Positions 38,319 to 48,782 of a stretch of DNA of 64,000 nt are shown one piece after another. How positions within the stretch are numbered: position 1 is the first letter of the stretch; each line of letters opens with the position of its first letter. The position numbers and the translations under genes were made by a program. The DNA is from Vibrio thalassae (lineage in GTDB: Bacteria > Pseudomonadota > Gammaproteobacteria > Enterobacterales > Vibrionaceae), in the NCBI RefSeq assembly GCF_900089835.1, contig NZ_OANU01000002.1, positions 372,001 to 436,000 on the forward strand, in the 5' to 3' direction. Under the pieces are notes generated by a model. The model was not told where the DNA came from. It worked only from the letters and a program-made list of their open reading frames with translations, and did no database searches.

Positions 38319-38494
38319 AAGTGCCCTTGTAACCAGACCCTTTAGGTCTGAGTTTCGTACTGTAAATAGAGCACTTATGAGGGGAAGACGCTACACAACG
38401 ACGCTTTGCTAAGCTTGTTCATGCTTCATAAAACAGCATCGTTAGCGCCATGCCCTGAGAAACGTAGGCCAGTTTGTCAAATCAGGGAGGACAT
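38319..38494 (+). promoter_or_regulatory. Candidate structured 5' leader of the DUF2189 gene
   Basis: Four helices are readable. AAGTGC / GCACTT (38319-38324, 38371-38376) encloses the hairpin CAGACC / GGTCTG (38334-38339, 38345-38350). AACGACGCT pairs with AGCATCGTT (38397-38405, 38435-38443, one mismatch) around AAGC / GCTT. CCCTGA (38453-38458) pairs with TCAGGG (38482-38487), which overlaps the Shine-Dalgarno sequence GGGAGG just before the ATG at 38495. That last helix could gate translation. It does not match a riboswitch class I know. Confidence 0.45.
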
Positions 38495-39289
38495 ATGCCT
38501 CGAACTGTAAATACCGACGACTTCCACAAGAAACACGAAGTCAGGGATCAAGATTACGCTAAAACTATTCCATGCAACGAACTCAGTGTCTCAGCACCAT
38601 TTCACTGGTTAGCACTTGGGTTGCACGATCTTATTCGCATGCCCATCATTAGTGCGTTTTACGGCTTGTGCTTTACTGCTGCCTCTGTCGCCATTGTGCT
38701 ATTAGTTCAGTGGCAAGGAACCCATTTGGTTATCATGCCAAGTCTCGTCGTCTATATGCTCATTGGGCCATTCTTGGCGCTCGGGTTATACGATGCAGCA
38801 TGGGAAAGAGAAAAAGGACACAAACCCAGTTTATTCCATTCTATGAAAGCCATCGGCAGAAACTCCACCTCACAATGGGCCTTTGCCGTGCTGCTCGCTG
38901 TCGCGATGATTTTCTGGATGAGAATCGCTGCTCTGCTCCACGCTCTGTATCCTTCTGTTCAAGGTGCACCCTTGACTGATTTTGCCCCATTTCTGATTAC
39001 GGGTAGCGTTGTAGGCGCTGTGATTGCTTCGATTATCTTCAGCATTTCAGCGTTCTCGATTCCACTCATGATGGAGAGACGCGTCGATGTAATGACGGCC
39101 GTATTTACCAGCTTTAATGCAGTGAAGTCGAACATACCCGCCATGATTGTGTGGGCGTTGGTTATCTGCGGTGGCATCTTGATTGGTTTCGCCACCTACG
39201 GCATTGGCATGATCATTACCATGCCAATTCTTGGGTATGGTACGTGGCACGCTTATCATGAAACCATTAAGAAAAAACATAATTCATAA
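38495..39289 (+). CDS. DUF2189 integral membrane protein
   Basis: A 264-residue membrane protein of unknown function. The ATG at 38495 has GGGAGG six bases upstream and gives MPRTVNTDDFHKKHE. A soluble N-terminal stretch (about 1-48) is followed by roughly six hydrophobic helices: about 52-78, 82-105, 135-158, 170-198, 205-225 and 225-250. Family-typical text includes DLIRMPIISAFYG, VYMLIGPFLALGLYDA and WEREKGHKPSLFHSMKAI. I assign DUF2189 by pattern. Its transported ligand, if any, is unknown. The gene is alone between metK and sprT. Confidence 0.8.
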   Translation: MPRTVNTDDFHKKHEVRDQDYAKTIPCNELSVSAPFHWLALGLHDLIRMPIISAFYGLCFTAASVAIVLLVQWQGTHLVIMPSLVVYMLIGPFLALGLYDAAWEREKGHKPSLFHSMKAIGRNSTSQWAFAVLLAVAMIFWMRIAALLHALYPSVQGAPLTDFAPFLITGSVVGAVIASIIFSISAFSIPLMMERRVDVMTAVFTSFNAVKSNIPAMIVWALVICGGILIGFATYGIGMIITMPILGYGTWHAYHETIKKKHNS

Positions 39290-39330
39290 GGCAAAGAGCA
39301 ATATATTGCAAACCCAACCAATGTCTCTAG

Positions 39331-39360
39331 AATAGCGCCCTCATTTGGGCGTTATTTTAT
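39331..39360 (+). terminator. Terminator after the DUF2189 gene
   Basis: AATAGCGCCC / GGGCGTTATT (one G-U pair) with loop TCATTT is followed by TTAT, 42 bases after the stop. Confidence 0.72.
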
Positions 39361-39371
39361 GATTGAGTTAA

Positions 39372-39881
39372 ATGAAGTCATCTCCATCCGAAGAGCTACA
39401 CTACTTGGCGGCGAAAAAGCTAGCACAATGTATCGGACTGGCCCGTCGCTATTTTGAGCGAGACTTTCCCATGCCAGCCCTCAATTATCAGCTTCGTGGC
39501 AAAGCTGCTGGTAAAGCCTATTTGCAAACATGGGAAATACGTTTAAACCCAGTACTATTTGCCGAGAACCAACAAGCTTTTATCAGCGAGGTGATTCCCC
39601 ATGAGGTCGCTCACCTCATTACGTTTGCCTGCTTCGGCAGAGTGCGTCCTCACGGAGCTGAATGGCAAATGCTCATGAGCCAAGTCTTTTCGTTAGCCCC
39701 CAAGACCACACATTCGATGAACGTCCAATCTGTTCAGGGTCGTACCTTCGAATATCGCTGCCAGTGTGACACTTTCTCCGTTTCCATAAGACGACATAAC
39801 AAAGTAATGCGTCAGCAAGCGAGTTATCGGTGCCGAAAATGTGGCAGCCAAATTGAATTCACCGGCAAACAGCTCAGCTAA
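39372..39881 (+). CDS. sprT: SprT family zinc metalloprotease-like protein
   Basis: A 169-residue protein with the HExxH-type zinc site PHEVAH (H77, E78, H81) and a C-terminal zinc ribbon (CQCD ... CRKCG). It is the bacterial SprT family, related to the SPRTN protease that removes DNA-protein crosslinks; the substrate of bacterial SprT is not established. It lies directly upstream of endA, as in E. coli. Confidence 0.92.
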   Translation: MKSSPSEELHYLAAKKLAQCIGLARRYFERDFPMPALNYQLRGKAAGKAYLQTWEIRLNPVLFAENQQAFISEVIPHEVAHLITFACFGRVRPHGAEWQMLMSQVFSLAPKTTHSMNVQSVQGRTFEYRCQCDTFSVSIRRHNKVMRQQASYRCRKCGSQIEFTGKQLS

Positions 39882-39977
39882 GTTTAGGTTTACCCTTAAT
39901 AATCTATAGATCTATCTGTAGATCGAGTAATTTTTGCGAGTTAAACTAGGTTATCTCAACCTTTTTAAAGACTTGTA

Positions 39978-40688
39978 ATGTACCGTTATCTCTCTTTTGC
40001 TGTAGCCCTACTTGTTAGCTTAATCTCATTTTCAGCACTCAGTGCCCCACCTAGTAGCTTTAGTAAAGCCAAGAAAGAAGCCGTTAAAATCTATGCGGAT
40101 CACCCTATTAGTTTTTACTGTGGGTGCAACATTCAGTGGCAAGGGAAGAAAGGTATTCCTGATCTATCATCTTGTGGTTACCAAGTACGCAAACAGCAAA
40201 AACGCGCAAGTCGTATCGAGTGGGAACATGTCGTACCCGCATGGCAATTTGGCCACCAGCGCCAGTGTTGGCAGGAAGGCGGTCGTAAAAACTGCACCAG
40301 AAACGACAACGCTTTCAAATTGATGGAAGCAGACCTCCACAACCTCACTCCGGCTATCGGTGAAGTCAATGGCGACCGTTCTAATTACAATTTCTCACAG
40401 TGGAATGGTATGGATGGCGTCAGTTATGGACGTTGTGACATGCAAGTTAATTTCAAACAGCGCAAGGTTATGCCGCCAGACAGAGCGAAAGGCTCCATCG
40501 CTCGCACCTACTTATATATGAGTAAAGAGTACGGATTTAAGCTCTCTAAACAGCAAACGCAACTCATGCAGGCCTGGAATAAAACCTACCCAGTCGATGC
40601 TTGGGAGTGCACTCGCAACGAACGCATCAAGCGCATCCAAGGTAACGACAACCCATTTGTGGCGGAAGCCTGTAAAAATCCTAGTTAA
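39978..40688 (+). CDS. endA: Endonuclease I (EndA/Dns), secreted DNase
   Basis: Periplasmic or secreted non-specific endonuclease; the Vibrio homologue Dns degrades external DNA and limits natural transformation. The 236 residues begin with a Sec signal peptide (cleavage after LSA, about residue 22). The metal-dependent active-site region is [14 protein letters not shown], with [19 protein letters not shown]. Eight cysteines allow disulfides. It sits between sprT and rsmE. Confidence 0.95.
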   Translation: MYRYLSFAVALLVSLISFSALSAPPSSFSKAKKEAVKIYADHPISFYCGCNIQWQGKKGIPDLSSCGYQVRKQQKRASRIEWEHVVPAWQFGHQRQCWQEGGRKNCTRNDNAFKLMEADLHNLTPAIGEVNGDRSNYNFSQWNGMDGVSYGRCDMQVNFKQRKVMPPDRAKGSIARTYLYMSKEYGFKLSKQQTQLMQAWNKTYPVDAWECTRNERIKRIQGNDNPFVAEACKNPS

Positions 40689-40768
40689 ATCGCTACGCCA
40701 GCCCTTGTAATTTTAAGGGCGGGCATCCATCTTATACCTCTATACAGTTTTGTTCTTTGGAAGTTTTT

Positions 40769-41500
40769 ATGCGTATACCTCGTATCTATCACCCTGAACC
40801 AATTCACGCTTTAGGGTCTCTTACACTAAGTGAAGATGCCGCAGGCCATTTAGGCCGCGTATTGCGCATGAAAGAAGGTCAAGAAGTGCTATTGTTTGAT
40901 GGCTCGGGCCATGAGTTTCCAGCCACCATTACGCAGATTGGCAAAAAGAATGTGGATGTCGAAGTACTGGAGAAAGTCTCTGCCAGTATAGAATCGCCTT
41001 TGGACCTGCATTTAGGCCAAGTTGTGTCTCGCGGCGATAAAATGGAGTTCACGATTCAAAAATCGGTTGAGTTAGGCGTTAATACGATCACCCCGCTTAT
41101 CTCAGAGCGCTGTGGCGTTAAACTCGATGCGAAACGCTTTGAAAAGAAACTGCAGCAATGGCAGAAAATTGCTATCAGTGCTTGTGAACAATGCGGACGT
41201 AACACCATACCTGAAATTCGACCCATTATGTCACTAGAGCAATGGTGTGCCGAGCCCTCAGAAGCCCTTAAGCTCAATCTGCACCCAAGAGCGAAATACT
41301 CAATCAATACCTTGCCTGAACCTGTGACTAAAGTTCGCCTGCTTATTGGTCCAGAAGGTGGCTTGTCAGCGCAAGAAATTGAAATGACAGAACAATATCA
41401 ATTCGAAGAAACCCTGCTTGGTCCTCGTGTTTTGCGAACAGAAACGGCAGCATTAACCGCCATTACTGCACTGCAAGTACGCTTTGGCGATTTAGGTTAA
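40769..41500 (+). CDS. rsmE: 16S rRNA (uracil-1498-N3)-methyltransferase
   Basis: SPOUT-class methylase that makes m3U1498 in 16S rRNA. From the ATG at 40769 it has 243 residues starting [12 protein letters not shown]; an in-frame TTG 12 bases earlier is unlikely. An N-terminal PUA-like domain is followed by the SPOUT knot with [15 protein letters not shown] and [16 protein letters not shown]. It is 13 bases upstream of gshB, so the two are probably co-transcribed. Confidence 0.96.
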   Translation: MRIPRIYHPEPIHALGSLTLSEDAAGHLGRVLRMKEGQEVLLFDGSGHEFPATITQIGKKNVDVEVLEKVSASIESPLDLHLGQVVSRGDKMEFTIQKSVELGVNTITPLISERCGVKLDAKRFEKKLQQWQKIAISACEQCGRNTIPEIRPIMSLEQWCAEPSEALKLNLHPRAKYSINTLPEPVTKVRLLIGPEGGLSAQEIEMTEQYQFEETLLGPRVLRTETAALTAITALQVRFGDLG

Positions 41501-41513
41501 CGGGAGAAAAATA

Positions 41514-42461
41514 ATGCTCAAACTCGGTATCGTGATGGATCCAATTTCGTCCATCAACATCAAAAAAGATTCTAGCTTTGCGATGATGTTGGAAGCCCAA
41601 CGTCGTGGTTACGAAATCCACTATATGGAAATGAACGATCTACATTTGGATCAAGGCACGGCCGTTGCCGATACCAAGATTGTGACGCTGAAAGAAGACC
41701 CAAATGGTTGGTATGAATTCACTTCTGAACAAACGATTGAGCTGTCAGAACTGGAGGTGGTTTTGATGCGTAAGGATCCGCCGTTTGATACAGAATATAT
41801 CTACGCGACATACATCCTTGAGCGCGCCGAAGAGAAAGGCACATTAATCGTTAACAAACCACAAAGCCTACGTGATTGTAACGAGAAGCTATTCACCGCT
41901 TGGTTCCCTGAACTAACGCCAACAACGATTGTGACTCGTAAAGCCGAAAAGATTAAGCAGTTCCGTGACCAGCACGGTGATATCATTCTTAAACCACTCG
42001 ATGGTATGGGCGGTGCCTCCATTTTCCGCGTTAAGCAAGACGACCCTAACGTGTCAGTCATAATTGAAACGTTAACCAATCACGGCCAAAACTATGCCAT
42101 GGCACAAACCTTTGTTCCTGACATCAGCAATGGTGACAAACGCATTCTCGTTGTCGATGGAGAGCCTATGCCATATTGCTTAGCTCGCATTCCGGCAAAA
42201 GGCGAAACGCGTGGTAACCTGGCTGCAGGGGGGCGTGGTGAAGCTCGTCCCTTGAGTGAGACGGATAAGCAAATAGCCGAAGCCGTTGCTCCAACTTTAA
42301 AAGAGAAAGGCCTAATATTGGTAGGTCTGGATGTGATTGGCGACAAACTAACTGAAATCAATGTCACCAGCCCAACTTGCATTCGTGAGATTGAGGCAGC
42401 CTTTGACATCTCTATTACTGGTAAGCTGATGGATGCCATCGAGCGCCGTTTAGGGAAGTAA
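41514..42461 (+). CDS. gshB: Glutathione synthetase
   Basis: ATP-grasp ligase that joins glycine to gamma-glutamylcysteine, the second step of glutathione synthesis; gshA is 1.7 kb downstream on the other strand. The 315 residues show [23 protein letters not shown] N-terminal features, the ATP-grasp core [15 protein letters not shown], and metal/ATP residues in [24 protein letters not shown] precedes the start. yqgE and ruvX follow closely. Confidence 0.97.
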   Translation: MLKLGIVMDPISSINIKKDSSFAMMLEAQRRGYEIHYMEMNDLHLDQGTAVADTKIVTLKEDPNGWYEFTSEQTIELSELEVVLMRKDPPFDTEYIYATYILERAEEKGTLIVNKPQSLRDCNEKLFTAWFPELTPTTIVTRKAEKIKQFRDQHGDIILKPLDGMGGASIFRVKQDDPNVSVIIETLTNHGQNYAMAQTFVPDISNGDKRILVVDGEPMPYCLARIPAKGETRGNLAAGGRGEARPLSETDKQIAEAVAPTLKEKGLILVGLDVIGDKLTEINVTSPTCIREIEAAFDISITGKLMDAIERRLGK

Positions 42462-42478
42462 CTGTGGGAGAGGCCATG

Positions 42479-43048
42479 ATGAACCTAGCCAACCATTTTC
42501 TTGTCGCTATGCCGGGGATGCAAGACCCCTACTTTCAGCGCAGCGTTATTTATGTATGTGAACATAATGAAGAAGGCGCAATGGGGATTATGATCAATAC
42601 CCCTATTGATGTCACCGTTGCCAATATGCTTAAGCAAGTGCAGGTTGAGTTACCCATTGCCTCTCAAACCACTTACAGTAAAAGTCTCGATCAAGCGGTA
42701 CTAAATGGTGGCCCGGTTTCTGAAGATCGAGGCTTTATCCTCCATAACCCCAAAGATAAATATCAGTCAAGCATACAGATCACTGATAAGGTTTCTGTTA
42801 CGACATCAAAAGATATTTTGGCGGTGCTGGGTACTGATGCCCAACCGGATAACTATCTAGTTGCTCTAGGCTACTCTGGATGGAGTGCTGGTCAACTTGA
42901 ATCAGAGTTGGCTGAAAACTCTTGGTTAACGATCGAAGCTGACCCTAGCATTATCTTCAACACTCCAGTTGAAGAAAGATGGAGTACCGCCATTGCTATG
43001 CTTGGCATCGATATTGCCCAGTTATCCACACAAGTTGGGCATGCCTAA
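42479..43048 (+). CDS. yqgE: YqgE/AlgH family protein
   Basis: UPF0301 (AlgH) family protein of 189 residues with unknown biochemical role. Family features are [17 protein letters not shown] at the N-terminus, [30 protein letters not shown] and [13 protein letters not shown]. Two adjacent ATGs (42476, 42479) follow GGGAGAGG; I chose the second because the spacing is better. It lies 17 bases from gshB and 34 bases before ruvX, the conserved gshB-yqgE-ruvX order. Confidence 0.94.
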   Translation: MNLANHFLVAMPGMQDPYFQRSVIYVCEHNEEGAMGIMINTPIDVTVANMLKQVQVELPIASQTTYSKSLDQAVLNGGPVSEDRGFILHNPKDKYQSSIQITDKVSVTTSKDILAVLGTDAQPDNYLVALGYSGWSAGQLESELAENSWLTIEADPSIIFNTPVEERWSTAIAMLGIDIAQLSTQVGHA

Positions 43049-43082
43049 CCCCTTTACAGCACGACGTAAGAGACAAGACACT

Positions 43083-43508
43083 ATGACATCCAGAACCATT
43101 ATCGCCTTCGATTTTGGAACCAAGAGTATTGGTAGCGCCATTGGCCAAGAAGTCACTGGCACTGCCAGTCCACTGAAAGCCTTCAAGGCCAAAGATGGCA
43201 TTCCAAACTGGGATGATATTGAAGCTATGCTTAAAGAATGGCAACCCGACCTGATCGTTGTTGGTTTGCCTACTGACCTACATGGCAAAGCTCTGGAAGA
43301 CATTACTGCACGAGCGAAAAAGTTTGCTAATCGAATTCATGGTCGATTTGGACTTCAAGTAGAGCTGCACGATGAACGTCTATCCACCGCGGAAGCGCGC
43401 GCAGAACTGTTTGAGATGGGCGGCTATAAAGCTTTGTCAAAGGGTAATATCGACTGTCAGTCAGCAGTAGTGATTTTAGAAAGCTGGTTTGAAACTCAGT
43501 GGGCTTAA
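43083..43508 (+). CDS. ruvX: Holliday-junction resolvase-like protein RuvX (YqgF)
   Basis: RNase H-fold protein essential in E. coli and linked to 16S rRNA 5'-end maturation; it was formerly proposed as a Holliday junction resolvase. The 141 residues begin [17 protein letters not shown], with the first catalytic aspartate. Further regions are [13 protein letters not shown], the acidic [14 protein letters not shown] and [12 protein letters not shown]. The open frame extends upstream into yqgE, but the ATG at 43083 gives the family length. It ends the gshB operon. Confidence 0.95.
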   Translation: MTSRTIIAFDFGTKSIGSAIGQEVTGTASPLKAFKAKDGIPNWDDIEAMLKEWQPDLIVVGLPTDLHGKALEDITARAKKFANRIHGRFGLQVELHDERLSTAEARAELFEMGGYKALSKGNIDCQSAVVILESWFETQWA

Positions 43509-43517
43509 GCTCAGTAA

Positions 43518-43550
43518 CAAAAAAGGATGACCAAAGAGTCATCCTTTTAA
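43518..43550. terminator. Bidirectional terminator between ruvX and luxS
   Basis: AAAAGGATGAC / GTCATCCTTTT, a perfect 11-bp stem with a 6-base loop, is flanked by A and T runs between the convergent genes. Confidence 0.88.
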
Positions 43551-43597
43551 TCGATGATGTCTACTCAACCTATTAAGGTCATTGATTAGACAGTGAA

Positions 43598-44116
43598 TTA
43601 ATCGACTTTCAATTCTTGAAGCATTGACTCTGGCAGAGCCAGTTCGTCGTTTTTGTTTACTTGAATACCCGCCGCAATAATCGCTTCAGCAATCGCTTTT
43701 GCTTCTTCTAACGAGTGCATAGCCGCCGTACCACACTGATACTCATTCAGCTCAGGAATCTTGTTCTGGCTTTCTACTTTCAGCACATCTTGCATCGCGC
43801 TTAACCACGCATCCGCCACTTGCTGCTCTGAAGGCGTACCAATCAAGCTCATGTAAAAACCGGTGCGGCAACCCATCGGGGAAATATCGATGATTTCCAC
43901 TGCATCGCCATTCAAGTGAGCACGCATAAAGCCTGCGTAAAGATGCTCAAGTGTGTGGATGCCTTTCTCAGAAAGGATATCTTTGTTTGGCGCCGTAAAA
44001 CGTAGGTCAAATACCGTGATGGTGTCGCCTTTAGGGGTTTGCATTGTTTTCGCGACACGTACTGCTGGTGCGTGCATTTTTGTGTGGTCTACCGTAAAGC
44101 TATCCAGTAGTGGCAT
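43598..44116 (-). CDS. luxS: S-ribosylhomocysteine lyase LuxS
   Basis: Cleaves S-ribosylhomocysteine to homocysteine and DPD, the precursor of autoinducer AI-2. The 172 residues carry the metal site H54, H58 (HTLEH) and C128, and the catalytic C83 in MGCRTGFYM. It recycles the by-product of SAM-dependent methylation, so metK and the methylases in this window feed it. It lies downstream of gshA on the same strand, 94 bases away, as in other vibrios. Confidence 0.98.
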   Translation of the reverse strand: MPLLDSFTVDHTKMHAPAVRVAKTMQTPKGDTITVFDLRFTAPNKDILSEKGIHTLEHLYAGFMRAHLNGDAVEIIDISPMGCRTGFYMSLIGTPSEQQVADAWLSAMQDVLKVESQNKIPELNEYQCGTAAMHSLEEAKAIAEAIIAAGIQVNKNDELALPESMLQELKVD

Positions 44117-44210
44117 AATTCATTCTCCTTAGCGTTACTCACCGCTAACGCAGTGAGTAAGTGATTAGTGGCTCGATTGTAAGTGGCTACACCGTATGGT
44201 GCAACCTCAC

Positions 44211-45803
44211 TTACTTGTTCATCGCCGGCATACGTTCTGGGGTGAGGTAAGCAAAATAATGGGTTAGGAAATCATCAAAGCTTTCCTTATCCGATGCTTC
44301 AATCACTTTTTGCACCTCAACGGAACGAATGACCTCAGTTTCCATAAAATCGGACGAATACGCTTGATATTGGTGGTCTACGTTCTTCTGACGATACTCT
44401 TTACCGAGCTCGCACCCTACTTTTCCTAACCCACCTAATGCTTTCGTTTTTTCCAGTATGCGGCCTGAAATGGATAGCTCAGGATTTTCATTCCAAGCCT
44501 CCAAGGTGTCGCAAACACTTTGGTACTCATTTCCACCATGAGCGGCATCCATATGTTTAGCGATCTCCCTAAGATCCATAAACACACGTTTTACCCATGA
44601 CTGGCTATCAAGCACTTCACCATCACAGCCTATTTTCAGCTCAAGACCAACCTGGCGGCCTTCAATAATCACCTTGTTCCAGTTTTCACGCCAGCACTCA
44701 AGCTCACAATTGTCCATCGGCTCAGAGTCTTTAAGAGCACACCAAGTTAAGAACAAGTCTAAGAAACGAATCTGATCAGCGGTGATACCAATCGGGCTAA
44801 ATGGGTTAACATCCAGAGAACGAACTTCGATGTATTCGACCCCACCACGTGATAATGCTTCCGATGGCTTTTCGCCACTTTTAGCGACACGTTTAGGACG
44901 AATAGGTGCATACAGTTCATTTTCAATCTGTAAAACATAGTCGTTAAGTTGACGATACTCACCGTCCACTTTGACACCAATTTTCGCGAAGTCCTCAGAA
45001 GGGGTATGGATTGCTTGATTTAATCCTTCAAGATATTGCTCAAGGCCGTTGAAACCAATCTTTAGTGCACTCTGAGCACTATTGGTATAACCCAAATCAC
45101 TCAATCTAAGCGACGTTGCTTTGGGTAAATACAGCGTACCGCCTACTTTCTCAAATGGCAGTTTGGTCTCTTTCCCTTGCAGGAACGACGAACAAATTGC
45201 AGGGGACGCACCAAAGAAGTATGGGATTAACCAACCAAAACGGTAATAGTTGCGAATAAGACCGAAATAGGCTTCTGACTTCGCATCCTGACGTGCTTTT
45301 TCATCTTGTTCGCCAAATAGCGCATCCCAAAATGACTCAGGAAATGAGAAGTTAAAGTGCACACCTGAAATGATCTGCATTAAGCTGCCATAACGATGCT
45401 TTAGCCCTTGACGATAAAGTGTCTTCATCCGTCCAGAGTTTGAACTACCGTACTGAGCTAACGCGATATCATCTTCATCACCTACATAGCAAGGCATTGA
45501 TAATGGCCACAATTTCTCGTTACCTATTTTGGCCTGAGTAAAATGATGGATATCGGATAACTGATGAATCAGCGTATCAACATCACGAGAAACTGGTGTG
45601 ATAAATTCCAGTAGTGACTCGGAGAAATCCGTCGTAATGTATTGGTTCGTTAGGGCTGAGCCTAGTGCCTTTGGATGTGGTGTTGTCGCTAGGCGACCAT
45701 CGTCGGTATAACGCAACGTTTCTCTTTCCACACCTCGTCCAAACTGTTTGAAAATGGCTTGGTCTTTAGCAACTTGATCCAGTCGCGCAGCAAATTTAGT
45801 CAC
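44211..45803 (-). CDS. gshA: Glutamate-cysteine ligase
   Basis: ATP-dependent rate-limiting first step of glutathione synthesis (gamma-proteobacterial class 1). The 530 residues include [13 protein letters not shown] near the N-terminus, [34 protein letters not shown] and [19 protein letters not shown]. The start is GTG at 45803 with no clear SD, so it is less certain than the frame. The gene lies between luxS and the M16 protease gene. Confidence 0.95.
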   Translation of the reverse strand: MTKFAARLDQVAKDQAIFKQFGRGVERETLRYTDDGRLATTPHPKALGSALTNQYITTDFSESLLEFITPVSRDVDTLIHQLSDIHHFTQAKIGNEKLWPLSMPCYVGDEDDIALAQYGSSNSGRMKTLYRQGLKHRYGSLMQIISGVHFNFSFPESFWDALFGEQDEKARQDAKSEAYFGLIRNYYRFGWLIPYFFGASPAICSSFLQGKETKLPFEKVGGTLYLPKATSLRLSDLGYTNSAQSALKIGFNGLEQYLEGLNQAIHTPSEDFAKIGVKVDGEYRQLNDYVLQIENELYAPIRPKRVAKSGEKPSEALSRGGVEYIEVRSLDVNPFSPIGITADQIRFLDLFLTWCALKDSEPMDNCELECWRENWNKVIIEGRQVGLELKIGCDGEVLDSQSWVKRVFMDLREIAKHMDAAHGGNEYQSVCDTLEAWNENPELSISGRILEKTKALGGLGKVGCELGKEYRQKNVDHQYQAYSSDFMETEVIRSVEVQKVIEASDKESFDDFLTHYFAYLTPERMPAMNK

Positions 45804-45914
45804 AATGCGATTCGCTTATAGTTTGTTATTCCAGTTGAGAGCTGGGGATACGACGTAAGCTATGTTATTGAATCAACAGGTGCTGCCGTTCCCCATCCCT
45901 TCTATATGGTCACT

Positions 45915-48773
45915 CTATTGCGTGATTTCAAGTTCTTCAATTGGAATATTCAGTTTCTCAAGTTGCGGTTTTAGACTCTTCGCGTCTCCCACAACTATGA
46001 TTTGATATTGGCTTGGATCAAACCACTTAGCAGCCAACTTATCGAGTGTCGTTTTATCTACCGACTCAACGATGTCATTACGCTGCTTAAGGTAATCCTT
46101 ATCCAAACTATAGGTTAAAATTGACGATAACAAACTGGCTTTTTGACTTGGCGTTTCGTATGTCAATGCATCTTGTTGTCCTACCGCAAGACGCATAAAC
46201 TCCAACTCGTCATCAGTCATGCCATTTTTGCTGTAGTTTTTTAGCTCTTTGAGCAACTCTTCAATCGAAGGAATCGTAGCATTTGCTCTCACTTGAGCAC
46301 TAAAGACTATCGCCCCAACTTCACGGTTACTTGCGAAATAACCGCTCGCGCCGTACGTGTAGCCTTTATCCTCTCGTAAATTTTGATTGATACGACTATT
46401 AAAGTTGCCCGCCAGATTAAAGTTAGCCAATCGACTTAAATACAGCTCACCCGTTGCATCAAACGGCAATCCTCGACGCACCAAACGCACAATACTTTGC
46501 GGCGCTGCTGGTTTGTCTACCAAGAATATGTGTTGACCCGTTATAGGCGCTACGGCTTCCGGACGAATCAAGGGTGCAGCTTCGCCTTTCCAAGATTGCC
46601 AAAAGGCCAGTTGCTTCTTGATCTGTTTTGGGGAGATGTCACCAACCACTACGATTTGTGCACCTTGTGGTGTGTAATGTTTACGATAAAAGCGCTTCAC
46701 GTCATCAAGCGTAATTGAAGCAATCGATGCTTCAGTACCATCAGATGAGCGACCAAATACTGAGTCGCCAAATAACACTTCCCTTGTCGCTTGTGATGCC
46801 ATCCAACTTGGTTTTTGATGTTGATACACCAAGCCTTCTAACGTTTGTGCTTTTAATCGGTCAAAATCTTGCTGCTTCATTGCCGGATGAAACAGGGTAT
46901 CTTCGAGCAGCGTTAAGGTCTCAGGCAGGTTTTTCGATAATGCTGACACGGAGACGCGAGTTGTGTACGCACCAGCACTAAATCCGATTCGGCTACCCAA
47001 GCGGTCAAGCTCTGCTTGCAGCTCTTCCACACTGCGTGTGGTGGTTCCTTCTTCCATCATAGAAGCGGTCAGTCCCGCTAAGCCTTCTTTGCCCTCCGCA
47101 ACGTAGCGATCGCCAGCGGGTAACTGGAAGTGAATCTCCACCGTTGGCGTTTCTCGCGTCTCAGTGCCTAGCAGTTCACTACCATTATCAAACTGTAAAC
47201 TATACAGCTCTGGCATCTTGGCTTTCACCCCTTGTGCGACTTTCGGCATCACACTGCGATCAAAGCTGTCAACAGGTCGTCGTAACACCAATTCTTCTTC
47301 TGTGATTTTACTGTAATTAGGTAGCGTTCTCGGCGGTGTCACAAAGTTATCTGGTTCGACTGCCATATCCTTGCGACCTTTCGGCACCACACTTAGCGTG
47401 ACTTTATGCTTACCATTAATGAAGGTGTCATAGGCAGTCGCCACATCCTTTGGAGTCACTGCACGTATTTGCTGCAATTGCTGCTCTAAACGATCGGGCT
47501 GACCAAAGAAGGTTTCGTTCGAAGCTAACTGCGAGACTTTACCCTTGACACTTTGTAGCGCAAACACGGCTCCAGACTCGGAAAGGCCTGTGATCTGTTT
47601 CAGTCTTTCTTCGCTGATGCCTTGTTTTTCAAACTCATTCAACGCTGCTAGCAACTCATTGTATAGTGTTTTTAGGCCATCTTTATCTGTAGAAGCGCCC
47701 ATGGCGTACACGTAAAAGTTACAAGCCAACTCATTACAATCATTGAATGCTCCAGCATCGAGCGCCTTTTGCGTTTTGATCAACTTCTGATACAGCAAAC
47801 TATTGGTGCCACCACCAATGGCATCAGCCATTGCTTCAAGTACAGCTTGGTCTTTTGCGCCTCGATAGCTTGTCGTAGGCCAACCAATGACGACCATCGG
47901 CTGACGAATGCGATCTTCTAATGTGACATAACGATCATTGGGCAGCACAGCTGGCTGTTTCGGTGCTTTATCGACTTCAGGACCTTTGGGGATAGAGCCA
48001 AAATATTTTTCTACCCATGCCAATGTTTGCGCTTTGTCGATGTCACCACCAATAGTCAGCACCGCATTGTTTGGTCCGTACCAGCGTAGGAAGAACGCTT
48101 TGAGATCATTCACGTCAACACGATCAAGATCTTCAACGTAGCCAATTGGCTGCCAAGAGTATGGGTGTCCCTCTGGGAACATGGCTTCACCCATTTTCTC
48201 CCAAATCAGCCCATAAGGGCGGTTGTCGTAGTTTTGAGCACGTTCGTTTTTAACCGTATCACGCTGAATTTCAAATTTTTTCTGAGAGACCGCTCCGAGT
48301 AAAAAACCCATACGATCCGCCTCTAACCACAGCATCTTCTCTAATTGGTTAGAAGGAACCGTTTCAAAATAATTGGTTCGATCGCGAGTCGTTGTACCGT
48401 TTAAAGTCCCACCAGCTTCGGTAATGATCTTAAAATGTTGCTGGTCACCAACGTGCTCTGAGCCTTGAAACATCATATGTTCAAAGAAATGCGCAAAGCC
48501 GGATTTTCCTACTTCTTCGCGTGCCGAGCCTACATGATAGGTAACATCCACATGCACCAATGGGTCGGAGTCATCTGGTGCTAAAATGACGGTTAAACCG
48601 TTATCTAAGCGATACTTCGAATAAGGGATCATGACCTTGTTTGGGTCCGCTTTTGTTTCTTCAATTAGCGTTACCCCTTTAGGTAAAGCGCTACTGGCTT
48701 GATTTGACGATTCATAACTACTGCAACCGTATAGAAAGATCAGCGACAAAGCGCCGAGCCAAATCTTTTTCAT
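45915..48773 (-). CDS. M16-family zinc protease, predicted lipoprotein
   Basis: A 952-residue insulinase/pitrilysin-type metalloprotease. The N-terminal lipoprotein signal ends in the lipobox LYGC (C17), so it is expected to be membrane-anchored facing the periplasm. The first M16 domain carries the inverted zinc motif HFFEH (H95, E98, H99) with a downstream glutamate in FEIQRDTVKNERAQ. The second half (about 510-940) is the inactive partner domain. Substrate unknown. It is followed by gshA and preceded by yqaA with a 9-base gap. Confidence 0.92.
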   Translation of the reverse strand: MKKIWLGALSLIFLYGCSSYESSNQASSALPKGVTLIEETKADPNKVMIPYSKYRLDNGLTVILAPDDSDPLVHVDVTYHVGSAREEVGKSGFAHFFEHMMFQGSEHVGDQQHFKIITEAGGTLNGTTTRDRTNYFETVPSNQLEKMLWLEADRMGFLLGAVSQKKFEIQRDTVKNERAQNYDNRPYGLIWEKMGEAMFPEGHPYSWQPIGYVEDLDRVDVNDLKAFFLRWYGPNNAVLTIGGDIDKAQTLAWVEKYFGSIPKGPEVDKAPKQPAVLPNDRYVTLEDRIRQPMVVIGWPTTSYRGAKDQAVLEAMADAIGGGTNSLLYQKLIKTQKALDAGAFNDCNELACNFYVYAMGASTDKDGLKTLYNELLAALNEFEKQGISEERLKQITGLSESGAVFALQSVKGKVSQLASNETFFGQPDRLEQQLQQIRAVTPKDVATAYDTFINGKHKVTLSVVPKGRKDMAVEPDNFVTPPRTLPNYSKITEEELVLRRPVDSFDRSVMPKVAQGVKAKMPELYSLQFDNGSELLGTETRETPTVEIHFQLPAGDRYVAEGKEGLAGLTASMMEEGTTTRSVEELQAELDRLGSRIGFSAGAYTTRVSVSALSKNLPETLTLLEDTLFHPAMKQQDFDRLKAQTLEGLVYQHQKPSWMASQATREVLFGDSVFGRSSDGTEASIASITLDDVKRFYRKHYTPQGAQIVVVGDISPKQIKKQLAFWQSWKGEAAPLIRPEAVAPITGQHIFLVDKPAAPQSIVRLVRRGLPFDATGELYLSRLANFNLAGNFNSRINQNLREDKGYTYGASGYFASNREVGAIVFSAQVRANATIPSIEELLKELKNYSKNGMTDDELEFMRLAVGQQDALTYETPSQKASLLSSILTYSLDKDYLKQRNDIVESVDKTTLDKLAAKWFDPSQYQIIVVGDAKSLKPQLEKLNIPIEELEITQ

Positions 48774-48782
48774 AAAAGCTCC

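Larger units (their letters stand above)
38136..38494. other. metK-DUF2189 intergenic region
   Basis: A 359-base gap holding the metK terminator (38161-38197) and then a leader with several helices (38319-38494). A short inverted repeat TTGTG...CACAA lies at about 38284-38299. No clear sigma-70 promoter is visible, although one must exist between 38200 and about 38315. Confidence 0.65.

Noticed and set aside
38421..38510. Small ORF of 29 codons overlapping the DUF2189 start
   Set aside because: It has no ribosome-binding site and is in a different frame; kept only as a possibility within the leader finding.
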